A stretch of DNA of 64,000 nucleotides from Watersipora subatra (GCF_963576615.1 NC_088708.1:54795196-54859195), one strand, 5' to 3'; shown: positions 8,116 through 21,507, numbered from the stretch's first letter. Translations and numbers: made by a program. Notes: generated from the letters alone by a model not told the origin.

Positions 8116-8200
8116 GCTCCAGTGGCGCAATCGGTTAGCGCGCTGTACTTATAAACAGTATGAGATGCAGAGGCTGTGAGTTCGAGCCTCACCTGGAGCA
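8116..8200 (+). tRNA. Canonical tRNA-Ile(UAU)
   Basis: Counterpart of 4198-4282: all arms and both boxes intact, but the downstream spacer lacks a T4 run up to the next unit. Confidence 0.86.
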
Positions 8201-8443
8201 CATTATTATTGTGTTACAAAACATAATGTTAGTAGGAAGTCGTAATCGGAAAATTCTGTCACAAATATCTAAACCACAAGCTCCAGTGGTGCAATCGGTT
8301 AGTGCGCTGTCCTTATAAACAGTATGAGATGCAGAGGCTGTGAGTTCGAGCCTCACCTGGAGCAAAACTTCATTGTGTTACAAAACATGATGTTAGTGGA
8401 AATTCGCAATGGAAAATTTTTGTCACAAATATCTAAACCACAA

Positions 8444-9754
8444 GCTCCAGTGGCGCAATCGGTTAGCGCGCTGTACTTATAAACAGTATGAGATGCAGAG
8501 GCTGTGAGTTCGAGCTTCACCTGGAGCACATTATAATTGTGTTACAAAACATAATATCAGTAGAAATTCGCAACGGGAAATTTTTGTCACAAATATCTAA
8601 ATCACAAGCTCCAGTGGTGCAATCGGTTAGTGCGCTGTACTTATAAACAGTATGAGATGCAGAGGCTGTGAGTTCGAGCCTCACCTGGAGCGCATTTTTA
8701 TTGTGTTACAAAACATAATGATAGTAGAAAGTCGTAATGGGAAAATTTTGTCACAAATATCTAAACCACAAGCTCCAGTGGCGCAATTGGTTAGCCCGCT
8801 GTATTTATAATCAGTATGAGACGCAGCGGTTATGAGTTCGAGCCTCACCTTGACCACATTTTTATTGTGTTACAAAACATAATGATAGTAGAAAGTCGTA
8901 ATGGGAAAATTTTGTCACAAATATCTAAACCACAAGCTCCAGTGGTGCAATTGGTTAGCCCGCTGTACTTATAAACAGTATGAGATGCAGAGGCTGTGAG
9001 TTCGAGCCTCACCTGGAGCGCATTTTTATTGTGTTACAAAACATAATGATAGTAGAAAGTCGTAATGGGAAAATTTTGTCACAAATATCTAAATCACAAG
9101 CTCCAGTGGTGCAATCGGTTAGTGCGCTGTACTTATAAACAGTATGAGATGCAGAGGCTGTGAGTTCGAGCCTCACCTGGAGCACATTATTATTGTGTTA
9201 CAAAACATAATGTTAGCAGGAAGTCGTAATCGGAAAATTCTGTCACAAATATCTAAACCACAAGCTACAGTGGCGCAATCGGTTAGCGCGCTGTACTTAT
9301 AAACAGTATGAGATGCAGAGGTTGTGAGATCGAGCCTCACCTGGACCACATTTTTATTGTGTTACAAACATTATGTTAGTGGAAAGTCGTAATGGCAAAA
9401 CTTTGTCACAAATATCTAAACCACAAGCTCCAGTGGTGCAATCAGTTAGTGCGCTGTACTTATAAACAGTATGAGATGCAGAGGCTGTGAGTTCGAGCCT
9501 CACCTGGAGCGCATTTTTATTGTGTTACAAAACATAATGATAGTAGAAAGTCGTAATGGGAAAATTTTGTCACAAATATCTAAACCACAAGCTCCAGTGG
9601 TGCAATTGGTTAGCCCGCTGTACTTATAAACAGTATGAGATGTAGAGGCTGTGAGTTCGAGCCTCACCTGGAGCGCATTTTTATTGTGTTACAAAACATA
9701 ATGATAGTAGAAAGTCGTAATGGGGAAATTTTGTCACAAATATCTAAACCACAA
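8444..9754 (+). repeat. G-discriminator block (1,311 bp, 8 units)
   Basis: Units start at 8444, 8608, 8772, 8936, 9100, 9264, 9427 and 9591. Several end GGAGCG, so the discriminator base 73 is G instead of A, followed by CATTTTTATTG with T5. The units at 8772 and 8936 have D 3' strand GCCC, which breaks one D-stem pair. The block is absent from copy 1 and recurs at 18724, 26574, 31135, 36528, 40132 and 46032. Confidence 0.82.
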
Positions 9755-10574
9755 GCTCCAGTGGTGCAATCGGTTAGTGCGCTGTCCTTATAAACAGTAT
9801 GAGATGCAGAGGCTGTGACTTCGAGCCTCACCTGGAGCAAAACTTTATTGTGTTACAAAACATGATGTTAGTGGAAATTCGCAATGGAAAATTTTTGTCA
9901 CAAATATCTAAACCACAAGCTCCAGTGGCGCAATCGGTTAGCGCGCTGTACTTATAAACAGTATGAGATGCAGAGGCTGTGAGTTCGAGCTTCACCTAGA
10001 GCACATTATTATTGTGTTACAAAACATGATGTTAGTAGAAATTCGCAAAGGAAATATTTGGTGAATTGTACCCAAATCACAAGCTCCAGTCATGCAAATG
10101 TTTGGTGTGCTGATCTTATAATCAGTATGACATGCAGAGGCTGTGAGTTCGAGCCTCACCTGGAGCACATTTTTATTGTGTGACAAAACATTATGATAGT
10201 AGGAAGTCGTAATGGGAAAATTTTCTCAAAAATATCTAAACCACAAGCTCCAGTGGTGCAATCGGTTAGTGCGCTGTACTTATAAACAGTATGAGATGCA
10301 GAGGCTGTGAGTTCGAGCCTCACCTTGACCACATTTTTATTGTGTTACAAAACAAAATGATAATAGAAAGTCGCAATGGGAAAAGTTTGTCACAAATACC
10401 GAAATCACAAGCTCCAGTGGTGCAATTGGTTAGTGAGCTGTACTTAAAAACAGTATGAGATGCAGAGGCTGTGAGTTCGAGCCTCACCTGTAGCACAATT
10501 TTATTGTGTTACAAAACATTATGATAGTAGAAAGTCGTAATGGGAAAACTTTGTCACAAATATCTAAACCACAA

Positions 10575-10631
10575 GCTCCAGTGGCGCAATCGGTTAGCGC
10601 GCTGTACTTATAAACAGCCTCACCTGGAGCA
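10575..10631 (+). pseudogene. Internally deleted tRNA-Ile unit (57 nt)
   Basis: Same deletion as 937-993. It follows a UAA unit at 10411, as in HOR copy 1. Confidence 0.87.
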
Positions 10632-11871
10632 CATTATTATTGTGTTACAAAATATAGTGTAGAAATACAGTGTCAGTAGAAATTTGCAATAGAGAAATTT
10701 GGTGATTTGTACCCAAATCACAAGCTCCAGTCATGCAAATGTTTGGTGTGCTGATCTTATAATCAGTATGACATGCAGAGACTGTGAGTTCGAGCCTCAC
10801 CTGGAGCACATTTTTATTGCGTTACAAAACATAATGTTAGTAAAAATTCGCAATGGCAAATTTTTGTCACAAATATCTAAACCACAAGATCCAGTGGTGC
10901 AATCGGTTAGCGCGCTGTACTTATAAACAGTATGAGATGCAGAGGCTGTGAGTTCGAGCCTCACCTGGAGCACATTATTATTGTGTTACAAAACATAATG
11001 TTAGTAGGAAGTCGTAATCGGAAAATTCTGTCACAAATATCTAAACCACAAGCTCCAGTGGTGCAATCGGTTAGTGCGCTGTCCTTATAAACAGTATGAG
11101 ATGCAGAGGCTGTGAGTTCGAGCCTCACCTGGAGCAAAACTTCATTGTGTTACAAAACATGATGTTAGTGGAAATTCGCAATGGAAAATTTTTGTCACAA
11201 AAATCTAAACTACAAGCTCCAGTGGCGCAATCGGTTAGCGCGCTGTCCTTATAAACAGTATGAGATGCAGAGGCTGTGACTTCGAGCCTCACCTGGAGCA
11301 AAACTTTATTGTGTTACAAAACATGATGTTAGTGGAAATTCGCAATGGAAAATTTTTGTCGCAAATATCTAAACCACAAGCTCCAGTGGCGCAATCGGTT
11401 AGCGCGCTGTACTTATAAACAGTATGAGATGCAGAGGCTGTGAGTTCGAGCTTCACCTAGAGCACATTATTATTGTGTTACAAAACATGATGTTAGTAGA
11501 AATTCGCAAAGGAAATATTTGGTGAATTGTACCCAAATCACAAGCTCCAGTCATGCAAATGTTTGGTGTGCTGATCTTATAATCAGTATGACATGCAGAG
11601 GCTGTGAGTTCGAGCCTCACCTGGAGCACATTTTTATTGTGTGACAAAACATTATGATAGTAGGAAGTCGTAATGGGAAAATTTTCTCACAAATATCTAA
11701 ACCACAAGCTCCAGTGGTGCAATCGGTTACTGCGCTGTACTTATAAACAGTATGAGATGCAGAGGCTGTGAGTTCGAGCCTCACCTGTAGCACAATTTTA
11801 TTGTGTTACAAAACATTATGATAGTAGAAAGTCGTAATGGGAAAACTTTGTCACAAATATCTAAACCACAA

Positions 11872-11928
11872 GCTCCAGTGGCGCAATCGGTTAGCGCGCT
11901 GTACTTATAAACAGCCTCACCTGGAGCA
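11872..11928 (+). pseudogene. Internally deleted tRNA-Ile unit (57 nt)
   Basis: Same deletion as 937-993; no UAA unit precedes it, as in HOR copy 2. Confidence 0.87.
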
Positions 11929-12676
11929 CATTATTATTGTGTTACAAAATATAGTGTAGAAATACAGTGTCAGTAGAAATTTGCAATAGAAAAATTTGGT
12001 GATTTGTACCCAAATCACAAGCTCCAGTCATGCAAATGTTTGGTGTGCTGATCTTATAATCAGTATGACATGCAGAGACTGTGAGTTCGAGCCTCACCTG
12101 GAGCACATTTTTATTGCGTTACAAAACATAATGTTAGTAAAAATTCGCAATGGCAAATTTTTGTCACAAATATCTAAACCACAAGATCCAGTGGTGCAAT
12201 CGGTTAGCGCGCTGTACTTATAAACAGTATGAGATGCAGAGGCTGTGAGATCGAGCCTCACCGGGAGCACATTATTATTGTGTTCCAAAACATAGTGTCA
12301 GTAGAAAGTCGCAATTGGAAACATTTGCCACAAATATCTAAAGCACTAGCTCCAGTGGTGCAATCGGTTAGCGCGATGTACTTATAAACAGTATGAGATG
12401 CAGAGGCTGTGAGTTCGAGCCTCACCTGGAGCACATTTTTATTGTTTTACAAAACATAATGTTAGTAGAAAGTCGCAATGGAAAAATTTGGTGATTTGTA
12501 CCTAAATCTCAAGCTCCAGTCATGCAATTGGTAAGTGCGCTGAACTTATAATCAGTATGACATGCAGAGGCTGTGAGTTCGAGCCTCACCTGGAGCACAT
12601 TTTTATTGTGTTACAAAACATAATGTTAGTAGAAATTCGGAATGGCAAATTGTTGTCACAAATATCTCAACCGCAA

Positions 12677-12761
12677 GCTCCAGTGGCGCAATCGGTTAGC
12701 GCGCTGTACTTATAAACAGTATGAGATGCAGAGGCTGTGAGTTCGAGCCTCACCTGGAGCA
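12677..12761 (+). tRNA. Canonical tRNA-Ile(UAU)
   Basis: Intact fold and boxes. The leader is CTCAACCGCAA. First complete unit of the 7,850-bp block. Confidence 0.86.
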
Positions 12762-13657
12762 AAACTTTATTGTGTTACAAAACATAATGTTAGTAGAAAT
12801 TCGGAATGGCAAATCTTTGTCACAAATATCTAAACCACAAGCTCCAGTGGCGCAATCGGTTAGTGCGCGGTACTTATAAACAGTATGAGATGCAGAGGCT
12901 GTGAGTTCGAGCTTCACCTGGAGCACATTATTATTGTGTTACAAAACATAATATCAGTAGAAATTCGCAACGGGAAATTTTTGTCACAAATATCTAAATC
13001 ACAAGCTCCAGTGGTGCAATCGGTTAGTGCGCTGTACTTATAAACAGTATGAGATGCAGAGGCTGTGAGTTCGAGCCTCACCTGGAGCACATTATTATTG
13101 TGTTACAAAACATAATGTTAGCAGGAAGTCGTAATCGGAAAATTCTGTCACAAATATCTAAACCACAAGCTACAGTGGCGCAATCGGTTAGCGCGCTGTA
13201 CTTATAAACAGTATGAGATGCAGAGGCTGTGAGTTCGAGCCTCACCTGGACCACATTTTTATTGTGTTACAAACATTATGTTAGTGGAAAGTCGTAATGG
13301 GAAAACTTTGTCACAAATATCTAAAACACAAGCTCCAGTGGTGCAATCGGTTAGTGCGCTGTACTTATAAACAGTATGAGATGCAGATGCTGTGAGTTGG
13401 AGCCTCACCTGGAGCACATTATTATTGTGTTACAAAACACGATGTTAGTAGAAATTCGCAATGGAAATATTTGGTGAATTGTACCCAAATAACAGGCTCC
13501 AGTCATGCAAATGGTTAGTGTGCTAATCTTATAATCAGTATGACATGCAGAGGCTGTGCGTTCGAGCCTCACCTGGAGCACAATTTTATTGTGACAAAAC
13601 ATTATGATAGTAGGAAGTCGTAATGGGAAAATTTTGTCACAAATATCTAAACCACAA

Positions 13658-13742
13658 GCTCCAGTGGTGCAATCGGTTAGCGCGCTGTACTTATAAACAG
13701 TATGAGATGCAGAGGCTGTGAGTTCGAGCCTCACCTGGAGCA
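13658..13742 (+). tRNA. Near-canonical tRNA-Ile(UAU) with terminator
   Basis: D stem GTGC/GCGC, all else intact, T5 directly downstream. Repeated at 21508. Confidence 0.83.
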
Positions 13743-14641
13743 CATTTTTATTGTGTTACAAAACATAATGTTAGTAGAAAGTCGCAATGGGAAAAGTTTG
13801 TCACAAATACCGAAATCACAAGCTCCAGTGGTGCAATTGGTTAGTGAGCTGTACTTAAAAACAGTATGAGATGCAGAGGCTGTGAGTTCGAGCCTCACCT
13901 GGAGCACATTTTTATTGTTTTACAAAACATAATGTTAGTAGAAAGTCGCAATGGAAAAATTTGGTGATTTGTACCTTAATCTCAAGCTCCAGTCATGCAA
14001 TTGGTAAGTGCGCTGTACTTATAATCAGTATGACATGCAGAGGCTGTGAATTCGAGCCTCACCTGGAGCACATTTTTATTGTGTTACAAAACATAATGTT
14101 AGTAGAAATTCGGAATGGCAAATTTTTGTCACAAATATCTAAACCACAAGCTCCAGTGGCGCAATCGGTTAGCGCGCTGTACTTATAAACAGTATGAGAT
14201 GCAGAGGCTGTGAGTTCGAGCTTCACCTGGAGTACATTATTATTGTGTTACAAAACATAATATCAGTAGAAATTCGCAACGGGAAATTTTTGTCACAAAT
14301 ATCTAAATCACAAGCTCCAGTGGTGCAATCGGTTAGTGAGCTGTACCTAAAAACAGTAGGAGATGCAGAGGACGTGAGTTCGAGCCTCACCTGGAGCACA
14401 TTTTTATTGTTTTACAAAACATAATATTAGTAGAAAGTCGCAATGGAAAAATTTGGTGATTTGTACCTAAATCTCAAGCTCCAGTCATGCAATTGGTTAG
14501 TGCGCTGAACTTATAATCAGTATGACATGCAGAGACTGTGAGTTCGAGCTTCACCTGGAGCACAATTTTATTGTTTTACAAAACATAATGTTAGTAGAAA
14601 TTCGGAATGGCAAATTTTTGTCACAAATATCTCAACCACAA

Positions 14642-14726
14642 GCTCCAGTGGCGCAATCGGTTAGCGCGCTGTACTTATAAACAGTATGAGATGCAGAGGC
14701 TGTGAGTTCGAGCCTCACCTGGAGCA
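14642..14726 (+). tRNA. Canonical tRNA-Ile(UAU)
   Basis: Intact fold and boxes; flank CATTATTATTG without terminator. Repeated at 22492. Confidence 0.86.
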
Positions 14727-15625
14727 CATTATTATTGTGTTACAAAACATAATGTTAGTAGGAAGTCGTAATCGGAAAATTCTGTCACAAATATCTAAAT
14801 CACAAGCTCCAGTGGTGCAATCGGTTAGTGCGCTGTCCTTATAAACAGTATGAGATGCAGAGGCTGTGAGTTCGAGCCTCACCTGGAGCAAAACTTCATT
14901 GTGTTACAAAACATGATGTTAGTGGAAATTCGCAATGGAAAATTTTTGTCACAAAAATCTAAACTACAAGCTCCAGTGGCGCAATCGGTTAGCGCGCTGT
15001 CCTTATAAACAGTATGAGATGCAGAGGCTGTGACTTCGAGCCTCACCTGGAGCAAAACTTTATTGTGTTACAAAACATGATGTTAGTGGAAATTCGCAAT
15101 GGAAAATTTTTGTCACAAATATCTAAACCACAAGCTCCAGTGGCGCAATCGGTTAGCGCGCTGTACTTATAAACAGTATGAGATGCAGAGGCTGTGAGTT
15201 CGAGCTTCACCTAGAGCACATTATTATTGTGTTACAAAACATGATGTTAGTAGAAATTCGCAAAGGAAATATTTGGTGAATTGTACCCAAATCACAAGCT
15301 CCAGTCATGCAAATGTTTGGTGTGCTGATCTTATAATCAGTATGACATGCAGAGGCTGTGAGTTCGAGCCTCACCTGGAGCACATTTTTATTGTGTGACA
15401 AAACATTATGATAGTAGGAAGTCGTAATGGGAAAATTTTCTCACAAATATCTAAACCACAAGCTCCAGTGGTGCAATCGGTTAGTGCGCTGTACTTATAA
15501 ACAGTATGAGATGCAGAGGCTGTGAGTTCGAGCCTCACCTGTAGCACAATTTTATTGTGTTACAAAACATTATGATAGTAGAAAGTCGTAATGGGAAAAC
15601 TTTGTCACAAATATCTAAACCACAA

Positions 15626-15682
15626 GCTCCAGTGGCGCAATCGGTTAGCGCGCTGTACTTATAAACAGCCTCACCTGGAGCA
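15626..15682 (+). pseudogene. Internally deleted tRNA-Ile unit (57 nt)
   Basis: Same deletion as 937-993; first copy in the 7,850-bp duplication. Confidence 0.87.
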
Positions 15683-16430
15683 CATTATTATTGTGTTACA
15701 AAATATAGTGTAGAAATACAGTGTCAGTAGAAATTTGCAATAGAAAAATTTGGTGATTTGTACCCAAATCACAAGCTCCAGTCATGCAAATGTTTGGTGT
15801 GCTGATCTTATAATCAGTATGACATGCAGAGACTGTGAGTTCGAGCCTCACCTGGAGCACATTTTTATTGCGTTACAAAACATAATGTTAGTAAAAATTC
15901 GCAATGGCAAATTTTTGTCACAAATATCTAAACCACAAGATCCAGTGGTGCAATCGGTTAGCGCGCTGTACTTATAAACAGTATGAGATGCAGAGGCTGT
16001 GAGATCGAGCCTCACCGGGAGCACATTATTATTGTGTTCCAAAACATAGTGTCAGTAGAAAGTCGCAATTGGAAACATTTGCCACAAATATCTAAAGCAC
16101 TAGCTCCAGTGGTGCAATCGGTTAGCGCGATGTACTTATAAACAGTATGAGATGCAGAGGCTGTGAGTTCGAGCCTCACCTGGAGCACATATTTATTGTT
16201 TTACAAAACATAATGTTAGTAGAAAGTCGCAATGGAAAAATTTGGTGATTTGTACCTAAATCTCAAGCTCCAGTCATGCAATTGGTAAGTGCGCTGAACT
16301 TATAATCAGTATGACATGCAGAGGCTGTGAGTTCGAGCCTCACCTGGAGCACATTTTTATTGTGTTACAAAACATAATGTTAGTAGAAATTCGGAATGGC
16401 AAATTGTTGTCACAAATATCTCAACCGCAA

Positions 16431-16515
16431 GCTCCAGTGGCGCAATCGGTTAGCGCGCTGTACTTATAAACAGTATGAGATGCAGAGGCTGTGAGTTCGA
16501 GCCTCACCTGGAGCA
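16431..16515 (+). tRNA. Canonical tRNA-Ile(UAU)
   Basis: Intact fold and boxes; flank AAACTTTATT. Repeated at 24281. Confidence 0.86.
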
Positions 16516-17247
16516 AAACTTTATTGTGTTACAAAACATAATGTTAGTAGAAATTCGGAATGGCAAATCTTTGTCACAAATATCTAAACCACAAGCTCCA
16601 GTGGCGCAATCGGTTAGTGCGCGGTACTTATAAACAGTATGAGATGCAGAGGCTGTGAGTTCGAGCCTCACCTGGAGCACATTATTATTGTGTTACAAAA
16701 CATAATGTTAGCAGGAAGTCGTAATCGGAAAATTCTGTCACAAATATCTAAACCACAAGCTACAGTGGCGCAATCGGTTAGCGCGCTGTACTTATAAACA
16801 GTATGAGATGCAGAGGCTGTGAGTTCGAGCCTCACCTGGACCACATTTTTATTGTGTTACAAACATTATGTTAGTGGAAAGTCGTAATGGGAAAACTTTG
16901 TCACAAATATCTAAAACACAAGCTCCAGTGGTGCAATCGGTTAGTGCGCTGTACTTATAAACAGTATGAGATGCAGATGCTGTGAGTTGGAGCCTCACCT
17001 GGAGCACATTATTATTGTGTTACAAAACACGATGTTAGTAGAAATTCGCAATGGAAATATTTGGTGAATTGTACCCAAATAACAAGCTCCAGTCATGCAA
17101 ATGGTTAGTGTGCTAATCTTATAATCAGTATGACATGCAGAGGCTGTGCGTTCGAGCCTCACCTGGAGCACAATTTTATTGTGACAAAACATTATGATAG
17201 TAGGAAGTCGTAATGGGAAAATTTTGTCACAAATATCTAAACCACAA

Positions 17248-17332
17248 GCTCCAGTGGTGCAATCGGTTAGCGCGCTGTACTTATAAACAGTATGAGATGC
17301 AGAGGCTGTGAGTTCGAGCCTCACCTGGAGCA
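17248..17332 (+). tRNA. Near-canonical tRNA-Ile(UAU) with terminator
   Basis: D stem GTGC/GCGC, all else intact, T5 directly downstream. Repeated at 25098. Confidence 0.83.
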
Positions 17333-18395
17333 CATTTTTATTGTGTTACAAAACATTATGATAGTAGAAAGTCGTAATGGGAAAGTTTTGTCACAAATAT
17401 CTAAACCACAAGCTCCAGTGGTGCAATCGGTTAGTGCGCTGTACTTATAATCAGTATGAGATGCAGAGGCTGTGAGCTCGAGCTTCACCTGGAGCACATT
17501 ATTATTGTGTTACAAAACATAATGTTAGTAGAAAGTCGCAATGGGAAAAGTTTGTCACAAATACCGAAATCACAAGCTCCAGTGGTGCAATTGGTTAGTG
17601 AGCTGTACTTAAAAACAGTATGAGATGCAGAGGCTGTGAGTTCGAGCCTCACCTGGAGCACATTTTTATTGTTTTACAAAACATAATGTTAGTAGAAAGT
17701 CGCAATGGAAAAATTTGGTGATTTGTACCTTAATCTCAAGCTCCAGTCATGCAATTGGTAAGTGCGCTGTACTTATAATCAGTATGACATGCAGAGGCTG
17801 TGAATTCGAGCCTCACCTGGAGCACATTTTTATTGTGTTACAAAACATAATGTTAGTAGAAATTCGGAATGGCAAATTTTTGTCACAAATATCTAAACCA
17901 CAAGCTCCAGTGGCGCAATCGGTTAGCGCGCTGTACTTATAAACAGTATGAGATGCAGAGGCTGTGAGTTCGAGCTTCACCTGGAGTACATTATTATTGT
18001 GTTACAAAACATAATATCAGTAGAAATTCGCAACGGGAAATTTTTGTCACAAATATCTAAATCACAAGCTCCAGTGGTGCAATCGGTTAGTGAGCTGTAC
18101 CTAAAAACAGTAGGAGATGCAGAGGACGTGAGTTCGAGCCTCACCTGGAGCACATTTTTATTGTTTTACAAAACATAATATTAGTAGAAAGTCGCAATGG
18201 AAAAATTTGGTGATTTGTACCTAAATCTCAAGCTCCAGTCATGCAATTGGTTAGTGCGCTGAACTTATAATCAGTATGACATGCAGAGACTGTGAGTTCG
18301 AGCTTCACCTGGAGCACAATTTTATTGTTTTACAAAACATAATGTTAGTAGAAATTCGGAATGGCAAATTTTTGTCACAAATATCTCAACCACAA

Positions 18396-18480
18396 GCTCC
18401 AGTGGCGCAATCGGTTAGCGCGCTGTACTTATAAACAGTATGAGATGCAGAGGCTGTGAGTTCGAGCCTCACCTGGAGCA
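18396..18480 (+). tRNA. Canonical tRNA-Ile(UAU)
   Basis: Intact fold and boxes; no immediate terminator. Repeated at 26246. Confidence 0.86.
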
Positions 18481-20526
18481 CATTATTATTGTGTTACAAA
18501 ACATAATGTTAGTAGGAAGTCGTAATCGGAAAATTCTGTCACAAATATCTAAACCACAAGCTCCAGTGGTGCAATCGGTTAGTGCGCTGTCCTTATAAAC
18601 AGTATGAGATGCAGAGGCTGTGAGTTCGAGCCTCACCTGGAGCAAAACTTCATTGTGTTACAAAACATGATGTTAGTGGAAATTCGCAATGGAAAATTTT
18701 TGTCACAAATATCTAAACCACAAGCTCCAGTGGCGCAATCGGTTAGCGCGCTGTACTTATAAACAGTATGAGATGCAGAGGCTGTGAGTTCGAGCTTCAC
18801 CTGGAGCACATTATAATTGTGTTACAAAACATAATATCAGTAGAAATTCGCAACGGGAAATTTTTGTCACAAATATCTAAATCACAAGCTCCAGTGGTGC
18901 AATCGGTTAGTGCGCTGTACTTATAAACAGTATGAGATGCAGAGGCTGTGAGTTCGAGCCTCACCTGGAGCGCATTTTTATTGTGTTACAAAACATAATG
19001 ATAGTAGAAAGTCGTAATGGGAAAATTTTGTCACAAATATCTAAACCACAAGCTCCAGTGGCGCAATTGGTTAGCCCGCTGTATTTATAATCAGTATGAG
19101 ACGCAGCGGTTATGAGTTCGAGCCTCACCTTGACCACATTTTTATTGTGTTACAAAACATAATGATAGTAGAAAGTCGTAATGGGAAAATTTTGTCACAA
19201 ATATCTAAACCACAAGCTCCAGTGGCGCAATTGGTTAGCCCGCTGTACTTATAAACAGTATGAGATGCAGAGGCTGTGAGTTCGAGCCTCACCTGGAGCG
19301 CATTTTTATTGTGTTACAAAACATAATGATAGTAGAAAGTCGTAATGGGAAAATTTTGTCACAAATATCTAAATCACAAGCTCCAGTGGTGCAATCGGTT
19401 AGTGCGCTGTACTTATAAACAGTATGAGATGCAGAGGCTGTGAGTTCGAGCCTCACCTGGAGCACATTATTATTGTGTTACAAAACATAATGTTAGCAGG
19501 AAGTCGTAATCGGAAAATTCTGTCACAAATATCTAAACCACAAGCTACAGTGGCGCAATCGGTTAGCGCGCTGTACTTATAAACAGTATGAGATGCAGAG
19601 GTTGTGAGATCGAGCCTCACCTGGACCACATTTTTATTGTGTTACAAACATTATGTTAGTGGAAAGTCGTAATGGCAAAACTTTGTCACAAATATCTAAA
19701 CCACAAGCTCCAGTGGTGCAATCAGTTAGTGCGCTGTACTTATAAACAGTATGAGATGCAGAGGCTGTGAGTTCGAGCCTCACCTGGAGCGCATTTTTAT
19801 TGTGTTACAAAACATAATGATAGTAGAAAGTCGTAATGGGAAAATTTTGTCACAAATATCTAAACCACAAGCTCCAGTGGTGCAATTGGTTAGCCCGCTG
19901 TACTTATAAACAGTATGAGATGTAGAGGCTGTGAGTTCGAGCCTCACCTGGAGCGCATTTTTATTGTGTTACAAAACATAATGATAGTAGAAAGTCGTAA
20001 TGGGGAAATTTTGTCACAAATATCTAAACCACAAGCTCCAGTGGTGCAATCGGTTAGTGCGCTGTCCTTATAAACAGTATGAGATGCAGAGGCTGTGACT
20101 TCGAGCCTCACCTGGAGCAAAACTTTATTGTGTTACAAAACATGATGTTAGTGGAAATTCGCAATGGAAAATTTTTGTCACAAATATCTAAACCACAAGC
20201 TCCAGTGGCGCAATCGGTTAGCGCGCTGTACTTATAAACAGTATGAGATGCAGAGGCTGTGAGTTCGAGCTTCACCTAGAGCACATTATTATTGTGTTAC
20301 AAAACATGATGTTAGTAGAAATTCGCAAAGGAAATATTTGGTGAATTGTACCCAAATCACAAGCTCCAGTCATGCAAATGTTTGGTGTGCTGATCTTATA
20401 ATCAGTATGACATGCAGAGGCTGTGAGTTCGAGCCTCACCTGGAGCACATTTTTATTGTGTGACAAAACATTATGATAGTAGAAATTCGGAATGGCAAAT
20501 TGTTGTCACAAATATCTCAACCGCAA

Positions 20527-20611
20527 GCTCCAGTGGCGCAATCGGTTAGCGCGCTGTACTTATAAACAGTATGAGATGCAGAGGCTGTGAGTTCGAGCCT
20601 CACCTGGAGCA
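20527..20611 (+). tRNA. Canonical tRNA-Ile(UAU)
   Basis: First unit after the 7,850-bp duplication junction; intact fold, identical in type to 12677-12761. Confidence 0.86.
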
Positions 20612-21507
20612 AAACTTTATTGTGTTACAAAACATAATGTTAGTAGAAATTCGGAATGGCAAATCTTTGTCACAAATATCTAAACCACAAGCTCCAGTGG
20701 CGCAATCGGTTAGTGCGCGGTACTTATAAACAGTATGAGATGCAGAGGCTGTGAGTTCGAGCTTCACCTGGAGCACATTATTATTGTGTTACAAAACATA
20801 ATATCAGTAGAAATTCGCAACGGGAAATTTTTGTCACAAATATCTAAATCACAAGCTCCAGTGGTGCAATCGGTTAGTGCGCTGTACTTATAAACAGTAT
20901 GAGATGCAGAGGCTGTGAGTTCGAGCCTCACCTGGAGCACATTATTATTGTGTTACAAAACATAATGTTAGCAGGAAGTCGTAATCGGAAAATTCTGTCA
21001 CAAATATCTAAACCACAAGCTACAGTGGCGCAATCGGTTAGCGCGCTGTACTTATAAACAGTATGAGATGCAGAGGCTGTGAGTTCGAGCCTCACCTGGA
21101 CCACATTTTTATTGTGTTACAAACATTATGTTAGTGGAAAGTCGTAATGGGAAAACTTTGTCACAAATATCTAAAACACAAGCTCCAGTGGTGCAATCGG
21201 TTAGTGCGCTGTACTTATAAACAGTATGAGATGCAGATGCTGTGAGTTGGAGCCTCACCTGGAGCACATTATTATTGTGTTACAAAACACGATGTTAGTA
21301 GAAATTCGCAATGGAAATATTTGGTGAATTGTACCCAAATAACAGGCTCCAGTCATGCAAATGGTTAGTGTGCTAATCTTATAATCAGTATGACATGCAG
21401 AGGCTGTGCGTTCGAGCCTCACCTGGAGCACAATTTTATTGTGACAAAACATTATGATAGTAGGAAGTCGTAATGGGAAAATTTTGTCACAAATATCTAA
21501 ACCACAA

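Larger units (their letters stand above)
4526..8443 (+). repeat. HOR copy 2 (3,918 bp, 24 units)
   Basis: tRNA-like units (85 nt each) start at 4526, 4690, 4854, 5018, 5182 (deleted type), 5331, 5495, 5659, 5823, 5987, 6151, 6315, 6479, 6642, 6806, 6968, 7132, 7296 (UAA), 7460, 7624, 7788 (CCTAAAA loop), 7952, 8116 and 8280. The order of subfamilies is that of copy 1. 5987 and 8116 are canonical; 6968 is near-canonical with T5 directly behind it. Confidence 0.85.
9755..12630 (+). repeat. Shortened HOR copies (start of copies 3 and 4)
   Basis: Units start at 9755, 9919, 10083, 10247, 10411 (UAA), 10575 (deleted), 10724, 10888, then 11052, 11216, 11380, 11544, 11708, 11872 (deleted), 12021, 12185, 12349 and 12513. 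The series starting at 9755 matches copy 1 at offset 9,638 but stops after eight units. From 11052 the series follows copy 2 at offset 6,690. Confidence 0.82.
12631..20480 (+). repeat. 7,850-bp tandem duplication, first copy (48 units)
   Basis: Units start at 12677, 12841, 13005, 13169, 13332, 13496, 13658, 13822, 13986, 14150, 14314, 14478, 14642, 14806, 14970, 15134, 15298, 15462, 15626 (deleted), 15775, 15939, 16103, 16267, 16431, 16595, 16759, 16922, 17086, 17248, 17412, 17576, 17740, 17904, 18068, 18232, 18396, 18560, 18724, 18888, 19052, 19216, 19380, 19544, 19707, 19871, 20035, 20199 and 20363. Relative to copy 2, one monomer (between 13658 and 13822) and another (between 16595 and 16759) are missing. 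Confidence 0.9.

Noticed and set aside
8772-8856. A second tRNA isotype in the G73 block (GCCC D strand, TTTATAA loop)
   Set aside because: The anticodon remains TAT and the body is otherwise the same, with extra mismatches. It is a decayed Ile unit, not a different tRNA.
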